Positions 17,780 through 26,390 of a stretch of DNA of 62,358 nt are shown here, piece after piece. A program made the translations under genes and the position numbers. This DNA is from Clostridia bacterium (GTDB taxonomy: Bacteria; Bacillota; Clostridia; Christensenellales; Aristaeellaceae): NCBI GenBank assembly GCA_017512805.1, contig JAFWES010000016.1:1-62358 (forward strand), in the 5' to 3' direction. Positions within the stretch are counted from its first letter, which is position 1; each line of letters begins with the position of its first letter. The notes beneath the pieces are model-generated. The model was not told the origin of the DNA, did no database searches, and was given only the letters and a program-made list of their open reading frames with translations.

Positions 17780-20317
17780 ATGGAACAGTATCAGGTGACC
17801 GGGATGAGCTGCGCCGCGTGCTCCGGCCGGGTGGAAAAGGCGGTATCCGGCGTGCCGGGGGTGACTTCGTGCTCGGTCAGCCTGCTGACGAACTCCATGG
17901 GCGTGGAGGGAACGGCTTCTTCCGCGGATATTATCCGCGCGGTGGAAGCGGCGGGATACGGCGCTTCCCTGAAGGGCGCGAAAAAAGAGGCCGCTTCCGG
18001 CGGTTCGCCTTCCTGGGCGGACGCGGAGGCGCTCAGGGATCACGAAACGCCCCGGCTGAAAAAACGGCTGCTGTTCTCGGTGCCGGTTCTGCTGATCCTT
18101 ATGTATTTTTCCATGGGGCACGGAATGTGGGGCTGGCCCGCTCCCGCGGCCTTCGATAACCCTGTCTTTCTGGGGCTGTTCGAGCTGCTGCTGGCGGTGA
18201 TCGTGATGATCATCAACGGGAAGTTTTTTACCTCCGGCTTCACCTCCCTGCTTCACGGCGCGCCGAACATGGATACGCTGGTGGCGATGGGATCCGGCGC
18301 CTCCTTTGCCTACTCCCTGGCGGAGCTGTTCCTGATGATCCTGGCCCAGGGGGAGGGGGATCACGGCACGGTGATGAGGTACGGCATGAACCTGTACTTT
18401 GAATCCGCGGCCATGATTCCGACGCTGATAACGGTCGGCAAGATGCTGGAAGCCATGTCGAAGGGCCGTACGACGGACGCGCTGAAGGGCCTGATGAAGC
18501 TGGCGCCGAAAACCGCCGTCATCCTGAAAAACGGCGCGGAAACGGAGGTCGGCATCGAGGAGGTTGCCGCGGGGGATGTGTTTGTGGTCCGCCCCGGGGA
18601 ACAGATCCCGGTGGATGGGGTCATTCTCAGGGGGGTGACGGCGATCGACGAATCCGCCCTGACAGGGGAAAGCATCCCGGTGGATAAGGCGGAGGGAGCC
18701 CCGGTTTCCGCCGCGACGATGAATCAGCAGGGGTACATCGAGTGCCGCGCGACCCGGGTGGGGGAGGACACCACCCTGGCGCAGATTATCCGCACCGTAT
18801 CCGACGCCGCCGCGACCAAGGCTCCGCTGGCCCGTATCGCCGACAGGGTATCCGGGATCTTCGTCCCCGCTGTTATGGGGCTGGCCATGCTGACGATGAT
18901 CGGATGGCTGATCGCCGGGAAACCCTTCTCCTTTGCCGTCGCCCGGGGCATCTCCGTGCTGGTCATCAGCTGTCCCTGCGCCCTGGGCCTGGCTACGCCC
19001 GTTGCGATCATGGTCGGCAGCGGCGTCGGCGCGAAAAACGGCGTGCTGTTTAAAACCGCCGCCGCGCTGGAAGGCGCCGGCAGGACGCAGCTGATCGCGC
19101 TGGATAAAACGGGCACAGTGACGGAAGGGAAGCCCCGCGTGACGGATGTCATTCCCTTCGGGATGGACAGAAACGGGCTGCTTCTCCTGGCCGCTTCGCT
19201 GGAGAAAAACAGCGAACATCCGCTGGCCAGGGCCGTCACGGAAGAGGCGGAGGGCTTGACGCTGACGGAGGTCAGCGACTTTGAAGCCCTGCCGGGGCAC
19301 GGGCTTCGCGCCAGCCTGGAGGGAAAGGAACTGCTGGGCGGAAGCCTGACCTATCTCGCGTCCAGTGGCTTGGTCGACGAATCCGTTTCCGCCCGGGCAA
19401 ACACGCTGGCGGAGCAGGGAAAGACACCGCTGCTCTTTGCGCTGGACGGAAAACTGTGCGGCCTGATCGCGGTGGCCGATCCCATGAAGCAGGATTCCGC
19501 GGAGGCGATCCGGGAACTGCGGAACATGGGGATCCGGACCGTGATGCTGACCGGCGACAATGCGCGGACCGCCCGGGCGATCAGCGGGCAGGCCGGCGTG
19601 GATCAGGTGATTGCGGGCGTTTTGCCGGACGGCAAGGCGGACGTGATCCGCCGGCTCAAATCCCTCGGAAAGGTGACCATGGTGGGCGACGGGATGAACG
19701 ACGCTCCGGCCCTGACGGTGGCGGACAACGGCATTGCCATCGGAGCGGGGACGGATGTGGCCATCGACGCGGCGGATATCGTGGTGATGAAAAGCCGCCT
19801 GACGGATGTAACCGCTGCGATCCGGCTGAGCCGCGCCACCATCCGGAATATCCATCAGAACCTGTTCTGGGCCTTCTTTTATAACGCCGTCTGCATTCCG
19901 CTGGCGATGGGGCTGTACGGCATTGAAATGAAGCCCATGTACGGCGCGGCGGCCATGGCGCTGTCCAGCTTCTTCGTATGCATGAACGCGCTGCGGCTGA
20001 ATCTGGTTCATCCGTACGACCCAAGGCATGACCGGAAAGGAAAGGGTATTCCCGCGGAAGCGCTCGGGGAGATCGTGACCGCGGAATCAATAAAGGAGGA
20101 AAAGACCATGACAAAAATCCTGAAGGTAGAAGGCATGATGTGCGCCCACTGCGAAGCCCGCGTGAAAAAAGCGCTGGAAGCGGTTCCCGGCGTGGAAAGC
20201 GCCGTGGCGGACCATACCGCCGGCACGGCCAAGGTGACCCTGACCGCGCCCGTGGAGAATGAAACCCTGAAGGCGGCGGTAGAGGCGCAGGATTACAAGG
20301 TGCTGGGCGTGGAATGA
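17780..20317 (+). CDS. copA: Copper-exporting P1B-type ATPase fused to a C-terminal CopZ-like domain
   Basis: 845 residues from ATG 17780 (AGGAG at 7 bases). The order is: N-terminal heavy-metal domain with MSCAACSGRVEKA, four membrane helices, then the actuator loop with TGES. The CPC metal-transport motif (ISCPCALGLATP) follows, then the phosphorylation site DKTGT, the SEHPLA motif and the hinge MVGDGMNDAPAL, and finally the last two membrane helices. These mark a Cu(I) exporter. After the last helix the frame continues through 30 residues into a second heavy-metal domain (EGMMCAHCEARVKKAL). That domain has its own Shine-Dalgarno and ATG (see 20108). Full CopA proteins normally end just after the last helix, so this is a fusion. 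Confidence 0.95.
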   Translation: MEQYQVTGMSCAACSGRVEKAVSGVPGVTSCSVSLLTNSMGVEGTASSADIIRAVEAAGYGASLKGAKKEAASGGSPSWADAEALRDHETPRLKKRLLFSVPVLLILMYFSMGHGMWGWPAPAAFDNPVFLGLFELLLAVIVMIINGKFFTSGFTSLLHGAPNMDTLVAMGSGASFAYSLAELFLMILAQGEGDHGTVMRYGMNLYFESAAMIPTLITVGKMLEAMSKGRTTDALKGLMKLAPKTAVILKNGAETEVGIEEVAAGDVFVVRPGEQIPVDGVILRGVTAIDESALTGESIPVDKAEGAPVSAATMNQQGYIECRATRVGEDTTLAQIIRTVSDAAATKAPLARIADRVSGIFVPAVMGLAMLTMIGWLIAGKPFSFAVARGISVLVISCPCALGLATPVAIMVGSGVGAKNGVLFKTAAALEGAGRTQLIALDKTGTVTEGKPRVTDVIPFGMDRNGLLLLAASLEKNSEHPLARAVTEEAEGLTLTEVSDFEALPGHGLRASLEGKELLGGSLTYLASSGLVDESVSARANTLAEQGKTPLLFALDGKLCGLIAVADPMKQDSAEAIRELRNMGIRTVMLTGDNARTARAISGQAGVDQVIAGVLPDGKADVIRRLKSLGKVTMVGDGMNDAPALTVADNGIAIGAGTDVAIDAADIVVMKSRLTDVTAAIRLSRATIRNIHQNLFWAFFYNAVCIPLAMGLYGIEMKPMYGAAAMALSSFFVCMNALRLNLVHPYDPRHDRKGKGIPAEALGEIVTAESIKEEKTMTKILKVEGMMCAHCEARVKKALEAVPGVESAVADHTAGTAKVTLTAPVENETLKAAVEAQDYKVLGVE
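20108..20317 (+). CDS. copZ: CopZ-like copper chaperone encoded as the 3' end of copA, with its own ribosome site
   Basis: Within the copA frame, AAAGGAGG (20092-20099) is followed 8 bases later by ATG 20108. From there 69 residues form a complete single heavy-metal-associated domain with the MCAHC metal site. This is exactly the size of free CopZ, which hands Cu(I) to CopA. Internal initiation would give a free chaperone in addition to the fused form. Whether both are made is inferred from the preserved ribosome site. Confidence 0.65.
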   Translation: MTKILKVEGMMCAHCEARVKKALEAVPGVESAVADHTAGTAKVTLTAPVENETLKAAVEAQDYKVLGVE

Positions 20318-20364
20318 TCCCGCCGGCCCTCATAAAGTGCCGGTCCTCAAGGCGGTTCCAATGA

Positions 20365-20520
20365 GGTATTTCGAGAGAAAACCAAATGGGAACGGGCGCA
20401 TGGATTCCCCTGCGGTATTCGTTGGGAGGGATCCCCTGCGTTCGCTTGAAGATGCGGGTGAGATCGAGGAAAGGGCAATGACGGCCTTCTGCCAGAGCTT
20501 CGTTGTGGAAGGGGACATGA
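20365..20520 (-). pseudogene. Remnant of an AraC-family regulator (C-terminal helix-turn-helix)
   Basis: On the minus strand the translation of 20402-20464 reads DLTRIFKRTQGIPPNEYRRG, matching the second helix-turn-helix of AraC/XylS regulators (SRVFKR-GISPSEYR). The frame has no upstream gene body and starts nowhere sensible, so only a 3' fragment survives. Its approximate edges are given. Confidence 0.6.
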
Positions 20521-20630
20521 AATAAGCAACCAGACCCGCGGAAGAAACATATTATGCCCGGCTGAGGGAAGCACTCAGCTGAGCGGACAGCCAGAAGATT
20601 TGGATAGATGCCGGTGATCCGGAAAATGCA

Positions 20631-20678
20631 AACACCGCAGGCATGGTCTGAAGAGATCAGGCCTGCGGTGTTTTGTTT
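20631..20678. terminator. Bidirectional terminator between copA and the helicase gene
   Basis: Twelve-base-pair perfect stem AACACCGCAGGC (20631-20642) with GCCTGCGGTGTT (20661-20672), followed by TTGTTTTA. It terminates copA on the plus strand and the convergent helicase gene (ending 20707) on the minus strand. Confidence 0.9.
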
Positions 20679-20706
20679 TACCGGGAAACCGACGGGATCT
20701 GGAAAT

Positions 20707-23700
20707 TTAGACAGGCATTTCGGCAGCGCTTCTTTCACAATTGAGCAGTCCACGGGAGAACAGCAGATCCGGCAGAAGAATCCAGCATTCCTCTGCGTGA
20801 TCCTGGCGCTTCCAGGCGACGATGTATCGAATGCTTCCCCTGCGGAAGGCGTATCCTTTTCTTTGCAGGGCTTCGATCCGCTCCGCGTAGGCCCGGGAAA
20901 GCTTGGCGGCCCGAATCTGCTTTCCGCCCTGATCCACCGTCAGATATTCCTCCGACAGCTGAAGGGGGAGCCCAGCCCGCAGCCGGCCCAGCAGGCTCTC
21001 CCGGCTCAGGAAATAATCCAGCACCACATCCCTGTGGCCCAGCTGCATCAGTACCTCCGCGGGATCCGGCTCCCGATGGGCTTCCTCGGCCACCTCCGTC
21101 CCTTCCGGCAGCGCAAACAGCCCGCCGGAGGCCGGGCAGTGAAGATACAGTTCTTCCTTCGCCCGGCTGATGCCCACATAGATTCTGCGCCTGTCCTCCT
21201 GAGTCTGCCCTTCCGCGTCCCGCAGGGAAAGGTACACCTGATCATACTCCCGGCCTTTGGCCTTATGGATCGTGGAAACCGTGATGGTTTCCCGGTCATC
21301 CTCCGCGAAATCCTCTTCCCGGGATTCCTGAATGAACTGGCGCAGGTCCGTGCGATACAGGCCGGCAGCGGTTTCCTCGAAATCCCGCCAGAGCTTTCGG
21401 CAAAGGGGCAGCGCAGGGCTGCCCTGGCATCGTTCTTCGGTGTATGTCTTTGCCTGTTTCCAGAGATCCTTGGGGATGACGGGCGCGCCATTCAGTCCCT
21501 GATCCAGGAAGCGGAGGAAAACCCGCAGCTCCAGCATGGTATCCAGGGAGAACCCGTCCATGTTCTGGATGAGCCTGGCTTTTATTCCGGATTGGAGCAG
21601 CAGGGTAAAGACCTGAAGGGCTTCCTCATTGGTGCCCGTCAGCACTGCGGCGCTCCCGCCCCGGAAGGTTTCTTTAATCTGACGGACCAGGGACTGGTGC
21701 CAGGGGCCGCCCCGGTGCAGGATGACCCGGACTTTGCCCGCTTCCGGCCGAACCGCTTGCAGGGGGAGGGTTTTCATGCGCTCCGACATGGTGCGGGCGA
21801 AGGCGTTTTCCATGTTTACAACCGCGCCCAGGCTGCGGAAATTTTCCGTCATTTCATACACCCGGGCTCCGGGCTCCTGTGCCAGCAGGCGCATATACCT
21901 GGCGGAAGCGCCGCGGAAGGAAAAGATGTTCTGGTCGTCATCCCCCACGGCGATGACCCGCAGATGATCGTTTTGCGCCATCAGCGCCCTCACCAGGCGG
22001 TACTCATGTTCGTCCATATCCTGGGCTTCATCGATGACCAGGACGCTTTTGCGCACCCGGCCAGGTTCGATGTCCCCGCTTTCGATCATGCGCACGGCGG
22101 CGGCCACGGCGCTGCCCGCTTCCGCCAGATTGCCGGTGCGCCCCAGAAGGTTAAAGCAATAGGAATGGAAGGTGCGGATTTCCACGTAATGAGCCGCGTT
22201 TCCGATGAGATCCTTCAGCCGTTTTTTGAACTCCGTGGCCGCGGCTCGGGTGAAGGTCAGCATCAGCAGCTGCTCATGCTTCACATCCTCCATCTGCAGC
22301 AGGGAGGCCAGCTTCCGGACCAGCACCCAGGTTTTTCCGCTGCCGGGGCCGGCGGCGACCACGATGACCCGGGACTCCGCGTCCGCGATGATCTCCGCCT
22401 GCCGGGGCGAAAGGTCGCCGAAAAGCTCCCGATGCTTCTCGGGGGTGATGTTCCGGGTGATTTCCTTTTCCCGGTCCCCTTTGAAATACTTTGCGATAAA
22501 CTTCCGGTATTCCATCTGGAAATAATCCCGGACGAAAGCCTGGGCGGCCTCATAATCCCTGACCATCATGTTGGCGTATTCGCCGACGATATGGATCTGC
22601 TGGATCTTCTGCTGGTAGAATTCATCCAGCAGCCTGTAATCGCTCTGCTTGAAGCGAACCCGGTTGTCCTTTTCGATCCGGTGGATTTCCATCCCGTTAT
22701 ACAGGACCAGGAAGCCGCCGTCCAGCCGCAGCGCGCCGATTTTGGAAAGATACAGCAGCGCGTCCTCCAGGTCCCGCAGGGTGACGGCCTGCTCCGGGGC
22801 CAGGGACATCTGCCGGGGGGAGGTGTATTCGCCCTCCGGGGCTTCTTCCGCCGCCGGGCCGCCCACCAGGGAGCTCATATATTTTCCGTAAAGCCCCACC
22901 AGCGAAAAGCGTACGGGCAGCGATTCAGACGGAGATTGCGGCGCATCCGGCTTCAACGGCTGAGCGGCTTTTTGCCGCCGGGCCAGGTGATACAGCTCCT
23001 CCAGGGCAAAGGAGCTGAGATGGGCCCGGCGGGTGATCCGGCGGAGCATGGCGGTTTCATCCGTCAGCCACTCCAGACGGACGGTATCCTGCTCCAGGTT
23101 TTCCGATTTTCCCACGAACCCCTTGATGCTCCAGTAGTACAGGATGGTCCGCAGCGCCCGGACCGTACAGTATCCTTTTCCCGCGTCCTGGGCTTCCTCG
23201 TTGAGCTTCCGCAGCTCGAAGGTTCGGGATTCTCCGGCCGTTTTGTCCAGCAGGAACTGTTCCAGATCCAGGAAGCGGCGGAGGATGATTTCCGATTTGC
23301 GCTGATTGTCGGTGGCCAGCAGCCAGGCGGACATATCCTGGGTATCCGCCAGGATGCCTTCCCGGCGGAGAAGATGCACGGTATCGATCACCGCCCGTTT
23401 CTCCAGCCCCAGCAGATCCGCGATATAATCGACGCGGGATTCGGCTTCGTCGTTACCGGCTTTGGCGATGCTGCGGCGGGAAATCAGGAACTGCAGGATC
23501 CGCAGGGCGCTGCGCTCTTCCTCACCGGCGAAAAGGGGGGACTTCCGCACCCGCTCGGCGGCTTCCGCCATGGAGGAGGCCCGGATGCCGGAGGCATAGA
23601 TCCGGGGCATGTTCCTGCCCCGCTTTACATATCCGGCACCCTCCAGGGCGGCGATGGCGGTTTTGACCCGGGTTTCCATATCCGACCCGGTGTTTTCCCA

Positions 23701-25635
23701 TCCGGCCTGGCGGGCAATTTCCAGGGGAGAACAGGTAATATCCATCCGGGTCCGGGTCAGATCCTTGACGGCCCGCCAAACCTGCTGAATTTCGCCCATA
23801 CTGAGCTTGGTCTGGTTCAGGAGGATAAAATGCTTGTCCAGATCCTGATTGTTGTACAGCACGTAGCACTCGGCCTGAATCCCCGGATCCCGCCCGGCCC
23901 GGCCGGCTTCCTGGACATAGTTTTCCAGGGAATCGGAGATGTCGTAGTGGATGACCAGCCCCACGTCCTTTTTATCCACCCCCATGCCGAAGGCGGAGGT
24001 GGCCACCATGATCCGTACGTCCCCCCGCAGGAAGGCTTCCTGATTTTCCGTTTTCTCCGCGGGGTTCATTTTTCCGTTAAACGCCCGGGCCTCAAGCGCG
24101 TCGCCCCGAAGCCGCTCCGCAAGCTCCAGGGTTTTCTTGGTACGGGAGGCATAGATAATGGCGGGGCAGTCGTGATCCCGCAGCAGCTGGCGCAGGGTAT
24201 TGTACTTTTCCTGATCCGTCTCCCGGAAAAGCACGGTGTAGTGCAGGTTTTCCCGCTCCGCTTCCGTGGCGAAAAGGGTCAGGTGAAGGTTCAGCTTCCG
24301 GGCGAAATAGTCCTGAATGTCCCGGATGACCTTTTGCTTCGCGGTCGCCGTAAAGCAGGACACGGCGATGGGGATATCCGTCCGCCGGGATTCCTGCAGC
24401 TCCCGGATGAAATCCCCGATGTACATATAATCTACGCGGAATTCCTGCCCCCAAGCGGAAAAGCAGTGGGCCTCGTCGATGACGAAACGGATCACCGTCC
24501 GGGAGCGGAGAATGGTCTGAATGGTCCGGGACCGAAGCTGCTCCGGGGCGATGAAAAGCAGGTTGGCCCTCCCGTCCAGCAGCCGCTGGCAGGCTTCGGC
24601 CCGCTCGATGGCGCTGATGCCGCCGTGGATGGTGACGGCGGAGGTGATCCCCGCCGCGTCCAGATGATCCACCTGATCCTTCATCAGGGACTGGAGCGGG
24701 GAGAGAATGACCGTCAGGCCGTGCATCGCTTCCCCCTGCAGGAGCGCGGGAAGCTGGAAGGTAATGGACTTTCCGCCCCCGGTGGGAAAAATGGCCAGCA
24801 GGGAATCTCCGTCCAGGGCGGCCTGCGCCGCCCGCTCCTGCAGCGGTTCCCCCTGATAGGTGCGAAAACCGGGGTACCCAAAGAGCCGCCGAAGCCCCCC
24901 GCGCAGGTTCAGCCGCCTGTCGCAGTAGGGGCAGCCCCCGCAGGGAACAGCCCGCAGCTGACGCAGAACATCCGACAGCCGGGGATAGGTCCGCAGGGCC
25001 CAGGGCGGGGTGAGGGAGTCTCCGCTTCCCCAACGGATCAGGGCCAGGGCATAGGCCATTTCCACCGGAACGCTTTGAACGAGGGATTCCAACGGAGCGT
25101 GGCCGCAGATTTCCTCGCGGAAAAGAAGGCGGATCTGACCGGGCAGATCTCCGGGCCCTTCCCGCAGGCCCATCCGAAGGAAAAAACCCCGGAACTCAGG
25201 CGCGTCCTTCAAAAGGCCGGCATACAGTTTCCGGATCTCCTCGGGCAGCGCCAGAAAAGCCGCCGCCTCATCCAGATAAAGTCGGCGGGCTTTTTCACAG
25301 TCGTTGACCGGATTATTCAGTTCCTCCGACTGCAGCTTGTCATCCTTCAGCAGGGCATGATACGGTTTTTTCGGGAAGAGAAGAGGACTCAGGTACAGGG
25401 TATCGATGACCGGGCCGGTCCATCGCTTGCCGGATATCTTCCGCAGCAGGGGAAGGTCATAATGAAAGAGATTGTGACCGCAGAGGACCTTTGTCCCCTG
25501 CAGAAAATCGAAGAGGGGAGGCAGCATCGCGCTGTGGTACACCCGATCCTCCCGCAGCGCTCCGATATCCAGAATCTTACGGCCGTCCGCGTCCGCTTCC
25601 AGATCCAGAAAGGCCATTCCCTCCGTATTGCTCAT
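20707..25635 (-). CDS. Three-module DNA helicase: DEDD exonuclease-like, RecQ and UvrD/Rep
   Basis: 1642 residues from ATG 25635 (GGGAGG 4 bases upstream). Residues 8-110 are a DnaQ-like exonuclease region (FLDLEADADG, then VLCGHNLFHYDLPLL). A Cys cluster CGGCPYC lies near 232. Next is a RecQ-type SF2 core with Walker A PTGGGKS (about 283), DEAH (about 384), ATSAFGMGVDKKDV and QEAGRAGRD. A helical region is followed by a UvrD-type SF1 core with GPGSGKT (about 1095), DEAQD (about 1200), GDDDQNIFSFRGA, STIHKAKGREYD and YVGISRAKEEL. Both motor domains look intact. RecQ-UvrD fusions of this size are known in some Bacteroidota and Clostridia. The likely role is recombination or fork repair. Convergent with copA and divergent from the zinc-locus remnant. 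Confidence 0.93.
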   Translation of the reverse strand: MSNTEGMAFLDLEADADGRKILDIGALREDRVYHSAMLPPLFDFLQGTKVLCGHNLFHYDLPLLRKISGKRWTGPVIDTLYLSPLLFPKKPYHALLKDDKLQSEELNNPVNDCEKARRLYLDEAAAFLALPEEIRKLYAGLLKDAPEFRGFFLRMGLREGPGDLPGQIRLLFREEICGHAPLESLVQSVPVEMAYALALIRWGSGDSLTPPWALRTYPRLSDVLRQLRAVPCGGCPYCDRRLNLRGGLRRLFGYPGFRTYQGEPLQERAAQAALDGDSLLAIFPTGGGKSITFQLPALLQGEAMHGLTVILSPLQSLMKDQVDHLDAAGITSAVTIHGGISAIERAEACQRLLDGRANLLFIAPEQLRSRTIQTILRSRTVIRFVIDEAHCFSAWGQEFRVDYMYIGDFIRELQESRRTDIPIAVSCFTATAKQKVIRDIQDYFARKLNLHLTLFATEAERENLHYTVLFRETDQEKYNTLRQLLRDHDCPAIIYASRTKKTLELAERLRGDALEARAFNGKMNPAEKTENQEAFLRGDVRIMVATSAFGMGVDKKDVGLVIHYDISDSLENYVQEAGRAGRDPGIQAECYVLYNNQDLDKHFILLNQTKLSMGEIQQVWRAVKDLTRTRMDITCSPLEIARQAGWENTGSDMETRVKTAIAALEGAGYVKRGRNMPRIYASGIRASSMAEAAERVRKSPLFAGEEERSALRILQFLISRRSIAKAGNDEAESRVDYIADLLGLEKRAVIDTVHLLRREGILADTQDMSAWLLATDNQRKSEIILRRFLDLEQFLLDKTAGESRTFELRKLNEEAQDAGKGYCTVRALRTILYYWSIKGFVGKSENLEQDTVRLEWLTDETAMLRRITRRAHLSSFALEELYHLARRQKAAQPLKPDAPQSPSESLPVRFSLVGLYGKYMSSLVGGPAAEEAPEGEYTSPRQMSLAPEQAVTLRDLEDALLYLSKIGALRLDGGFLVLYNGMEIHRIEKDNRVRFKQSDYRLLDEFYQQKIQQIHIVGEYANMMVRDYEAAQAFVRDYFQMEYRKFIAKYFKGDREKEITRNITPEKHRELFGDLSPRQAEIIADAESRVIVVAAGPGSGKTWVLVRKLASLLQMEDVKHEQLLMLTFTRAAATEFKKRLKDLIGNAAHYVEIRTFHSYCFNLLGRTGNLAEAGSAVAAAVRMIESGDIEPGRVRKSVLVIDEAQDMDEHEYRLVRALMAQNDHLRVIAVGDDDQNIFSFRGASARYMRLLAQEPGARVYEMTENFRSLGAVVNMENAFARTMSERMKTLPLQAVRPEAGKVRVILHRGGPWHQSLVRQIKETFRGGSAAVLTGTNEEALQVFTLLLQSGIKARLIQNMDGFSLDTMLELRVFLRFLDQGLNGAPVIPKDLWKQAKTYTEERCQGSPALPLCRKLWRDFEETAAGLYRTDLRQFIQESREEDFAEDDRETITVSTIHKAKGREYDQVYLSLRDAEGQTQEDRRRIYVGISRAKEELYLHCPASGGLFALPEGTEVAEEAHREPDPAEVLMQLGHRDVVLDYFLSRESLLGRLRAGLPLQLSEEYLTVDQGGKQIRAAKLSRAYAERIEALQRKGYAFRRGSIRYIVAWKRQDHAEECWILLPDLLFSRGLLNCERSAAEMPV

Positions 25636-25711
25636 GAGGCCTCCCGACGTTGGTTTTCTTTTTGCCGCGGCGCGTACGGCGCAGCGGAGCTTTCTTTGAA
25701 GATTGTATCTC

Positions 25712-26114
25712 ATGGAGCGCAGGCTGTCAAATGCCGGTGGAACAAAGCGGGCCGAAGACCCATCCCGAATCGCATCACACGGTAGCCCAAATTCGGGACC
25801 ACCTGGTCCGGGTTGGCAAGCCCATCAGCACGGCCACCATCTATCGGCAAATGGAACGCTTTGTAACGGACGGAACGGTGCGCAAGTATTTGCTGGAGAC
25901 GGGTGACAGTGCTTGCTATGAGTATGTGGGGGCCAACAAGCATGAATGCGCTTCACACTTCCATTGCAAGTGTGAAAAATGCGGGCGGCTGATCCATATG
26001 GACTGTGATGAATTGCGGGAAATACAGCGGCACCTGAAGGAACATCACGGCTTTCTCTGGAATGCGGGACGAACCGTATTTTATGGAATTTGCGATCAAT
26101 GCCAATTGGCTTGA
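25712..26114 (+). pseudogene. Fur-family metalloregulator with a damaged 5' end (zur-like)
   Basis: From about 25776 the frame encodes a typical Fur-family protein: HHTVAQIRDHL, ATIYRQMERFV, ACYEYV, HFHCKCEKCGRLIHMDC with the CxxC zinc site, and a C-terminal ICDQC pair. It lacks the first helix (the GYKxTxQR-IL segment). The only in-frame ATG nearby is 25731, without a good ribosome site. An alternative ATG at 25712 opens a different frame, suggesting an indel. I therefore call it a probable pseudogene; a shortened functional regulator remains possible. The znuA-like tail 100 bases downstream suggests it was a zinc regulator. Confidence 0.65.
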
Positions 26115-26221
26115 TTATATCATATAGGATGAGGCAACCGGCGCATAAGCAAGCGCGGTTGACCGCGCAGTCGGCTCCCGAAGGGAAAGACGCCGACCAT
26201 CCGAAAAGAAAGCAGGAAGTG

Positions 26222-26290
26222 AAAGCGGGCGCAACTTATCTGGCCATCATGGAAAGCAATCTGGCTGTGCTTAAGGAAGCCCTGAACTGA
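26222..26290 (+). pseudogene. C-terminal tail of a zinc ABC-transporter binding protein (znuA/adcA remnant)
   Basis: The last 22 codons before TGA 26288-26290 read KAGATYLAIMESNLAVLKEAL, the standard C-terminal helix of ZnuA/AdcA-type proteins (GATYL-LM-NL-LKEAL). Nothing upstream resembles the rest of that roughly 300-residue protein, only about 100 bases of unrecognised sequence. It therefore appears to be a deletion remnant next to a damaged Fur-family gene. Confidence 0.6.
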
Positions 26291-26309
26291 TCTTCATTCG
26301 TATCCCAAA

Positions 26310-26350
26310 GGAGGGCAGAAGGGGAAATGGTTTTCCCTTCTGCCCTCCTG
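26310..26350. terminator. Strong bidirectional terminator
   Basis: Stem of about 17 bp: GGAGGGCAGAAGGGGAAA (26310-26327) with TTTTCCCTTCTGCCCTCC (26331-26348) around a short loop. It separates the zinc-locus remnant from the convergent DUF368 gene ending at 26391. Confidence 0.85.
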
Positions 26351-26390
26351 TATATTCCCAGAAAAGGGTTCGGCGCATGCATAAACGAAT

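Noticed and set aside
17678-20029. 783-codon minus-strand frame opposite copA
   Set aside because: Shadow frame with no domain signature; every P-type ATPase motif is on the plus strand.
20608-25785. 1725-codon open frame on the plus strand opposite the helicase
   Set aside because: Antisense shadow of a GC-rich gene; Gly/Gln/His/Pro-rich translation with no domain, while the minus strand holds complete helicase motifs.
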